From NCBI GenBank assembly GCA_002328825.1, contig DCWI01000082.1, positions 1 through 23,478 of the forward strand: DNA of 23,478 bases. Direction: 5' to 3'. The translations under genes and the position numbers were made by a program. Source of the stretch: Nitrospiraceae bacterium UBA2166. Lineage in GTDB: Bacteria; Nitrospirota; Nitrospiria; Nitrospirales; UBA2166. This document shows positions 22,886-23,478 of the stretch, one piece after another (positions within the stretch are counted from its first letter, which is position 1; each line of letters begins with the position of its first letter). The notes beneath the pieces were generated by a model. The model had not been told where the DNA came from, made no database searches, and was given only the letters and a program-made list of their open reading frames with translations.

Positions 22886-23478
22886 ATGGTTGATATACAT
22901 ACTTTTTTTGACTCTAATGCTTTTACTCCAAATGGGGTTGTTGCTTTGGCACGCCAACATGGTGTCACCCATGTAATTTTTTCGCCACCGGCTGTTGTTG
23001 GAGCAACACGGAAATCAGCGATTTTGTATTGGTTTCAGCGTGTGATGTTGCGATCGAACGTATTGTCCCCACTGGCGAGCTTGGCTGCTTCCACCTTCTA
23101 TGACAAGTCAGGTGTTCTTCGAAAGACATGGCGTGTTGGGATCGATGGTGATGAGAGCTATCATTCTGTTGAGATTCCGGACAATCATGGTCTTGCTCAA
23201 GCATTGGAAACTGTTGGAGTGGGTGTTTTCCGTTGGTATTGGATAAACCCATTGAAATCGTCTTTGGAACGAGACAGTTTGGTATTAAAGGATCCAAAAG
23301 TCGTTGGCATCAAAATTCATCCGTATTGGCATCGGTTTGGCGCAGAATACGTGGAGCAGGTATTGAATGTGGCTCAAGTAAGCTCATTGCCAGTTTATAT
23401 GCATATGGGGTATCGAGGACTCAGCCAGATTGTCGAGGTACTCACGGCTTATCCAAAGGTGTCTGTGCTCTTAGCGTG
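22886..23478 (+). CDS. amidohydrolase-like (TIM-barrel) protein, 3' end cut by window
   Basis: About 197 codons open to the right edge. The start MVDIHTFFDSNAF resembles the first strand of amidohydrolase-2 (PF04909-type) proteins, but the usual HxH metal motif is reduced to H-T-F. Later segments fit the barrel: VVGIKIHPYWHRFGA (strand 3-4) and LPVYMHMGYRGL, with the His expected on strand 5. These enzymes hydrolyse or decarboxylate small substrates; in a sugar cluster the role is unclear. No strong ribosome site; a 48-nt gap separates it from the DprE1-like gene. Partial, with the C-terminus and any catalytic Asp beyond the window. Confidence 0.7.
   Translation, partial: MVDIHTFFDSNAFTPNGVVALARQHGVTHVIFSPPAVVGATRKSAILYWFQRVMLRSNVLSPLASLAASTFYDKSGVLRKTWRVGIDGDESYHSVEIPDNHGLAQALETVGVGVFRWYWINPLKSSLERDSLVLKDPKVVGIKIHPYWHRFGAEYVEQVLNVAQVSSLPVYMHMGYRGLSQIVEVLTAYPKVSVLLA

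Noticed and set aside
1..23478. CRISPR arrays, tRNA/rRNA genes, insertion sequences, transposases
   Set aside because: No regularly spaced repeats, no cloverleaf or rRNA-like sequence, and no transposase motif or terminal repeats were seen.

Overview
This window is a single-strand (all +) sugar-biosynthesis island from a Gram-negative-type bacterium, of the kind that lies inside an O-antigen, capsule or other surface-glycan locus. GC content is mid-range (close to 50 % by eye), genes are packed with 4-14 nt overlaps, and GTG or TTG starts are common. The phylum cannot be fixed from the sequence alone. There are no rRNA, tRNA, CRISPR or insertion-sequence genes. The window probably starts just after one gene and ends inside another.

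Layout. (1) 194-3902: two extended-SDR epimerases flank a fused nucleotidyltransferase/PfkB-type sugar kinase whose domain order is the reverse of HldE. (2) 3899-8172: a thiamine-diphosphate dehydrogenase E1 alpha/beta pair with no E2 or E3, then two tandem DegT-type PLP sugar aminotransferases. (3) 8189-13168: a 4,6-dehydratase-like SDR, a second small SDR, a SAM methyltransferase, a zinc-type alcohol dehydrogenase carrying a run of ten Gs, an internally deleted epimerase pseudogene, and a GDP-fucose-synthase-like SDR that seems to lack the SDR tyrosine. (4) 13169-13577: a spacer with two small hairpins and what looks like a frameshifted polysaccharide-deacetylase remnant. (5) 13578-18773: a B12-type radical SAM protein, an aldo/keto reductase, a GDP-mannose-4,6-dehydratase-type SDR and an HddA-type heptose kinase. 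(6) 18774-20213: an unrecognised small ORF, then two tandem small membrane proteins, each with three membrane helices and a winged-helix-like tail. (7) 20232-22837: a family-2 glycosyltransferase, a 4-helix SMR/EamA small transporter and a DprE1-like FAD oxidase, which together look like a polyprenyl-phosphate-sugar making, modifying and flipping set. (8) 22886-end: a partial amidohydrolase-like protein.

How the genes may work together. The HddA-type kinase, the nucleotidyltransferase/kinase fusion and the GMD-type dehydratase point to an activated heptose or 6-deoxyheptose route. The 4,6-dehydratase-like SDR, the two aminotransferases and the methyltransferase point to an amino-deoxysugar. 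The orphan E1 pair and the radical SAM enzyme are candidates for carbon-carbon bond formation (branching or C-methylation) or for making an unusual acyl group. The only recognisable glycosyltransferase is the polyprenyl-phosphate type at the right end, so conventional transferases, polymerase and exporter genes must lie outside the window. Decayed genes and homopolymer tracts suggest a locus under diversification. All substrate assignments are inference from family membership and context.
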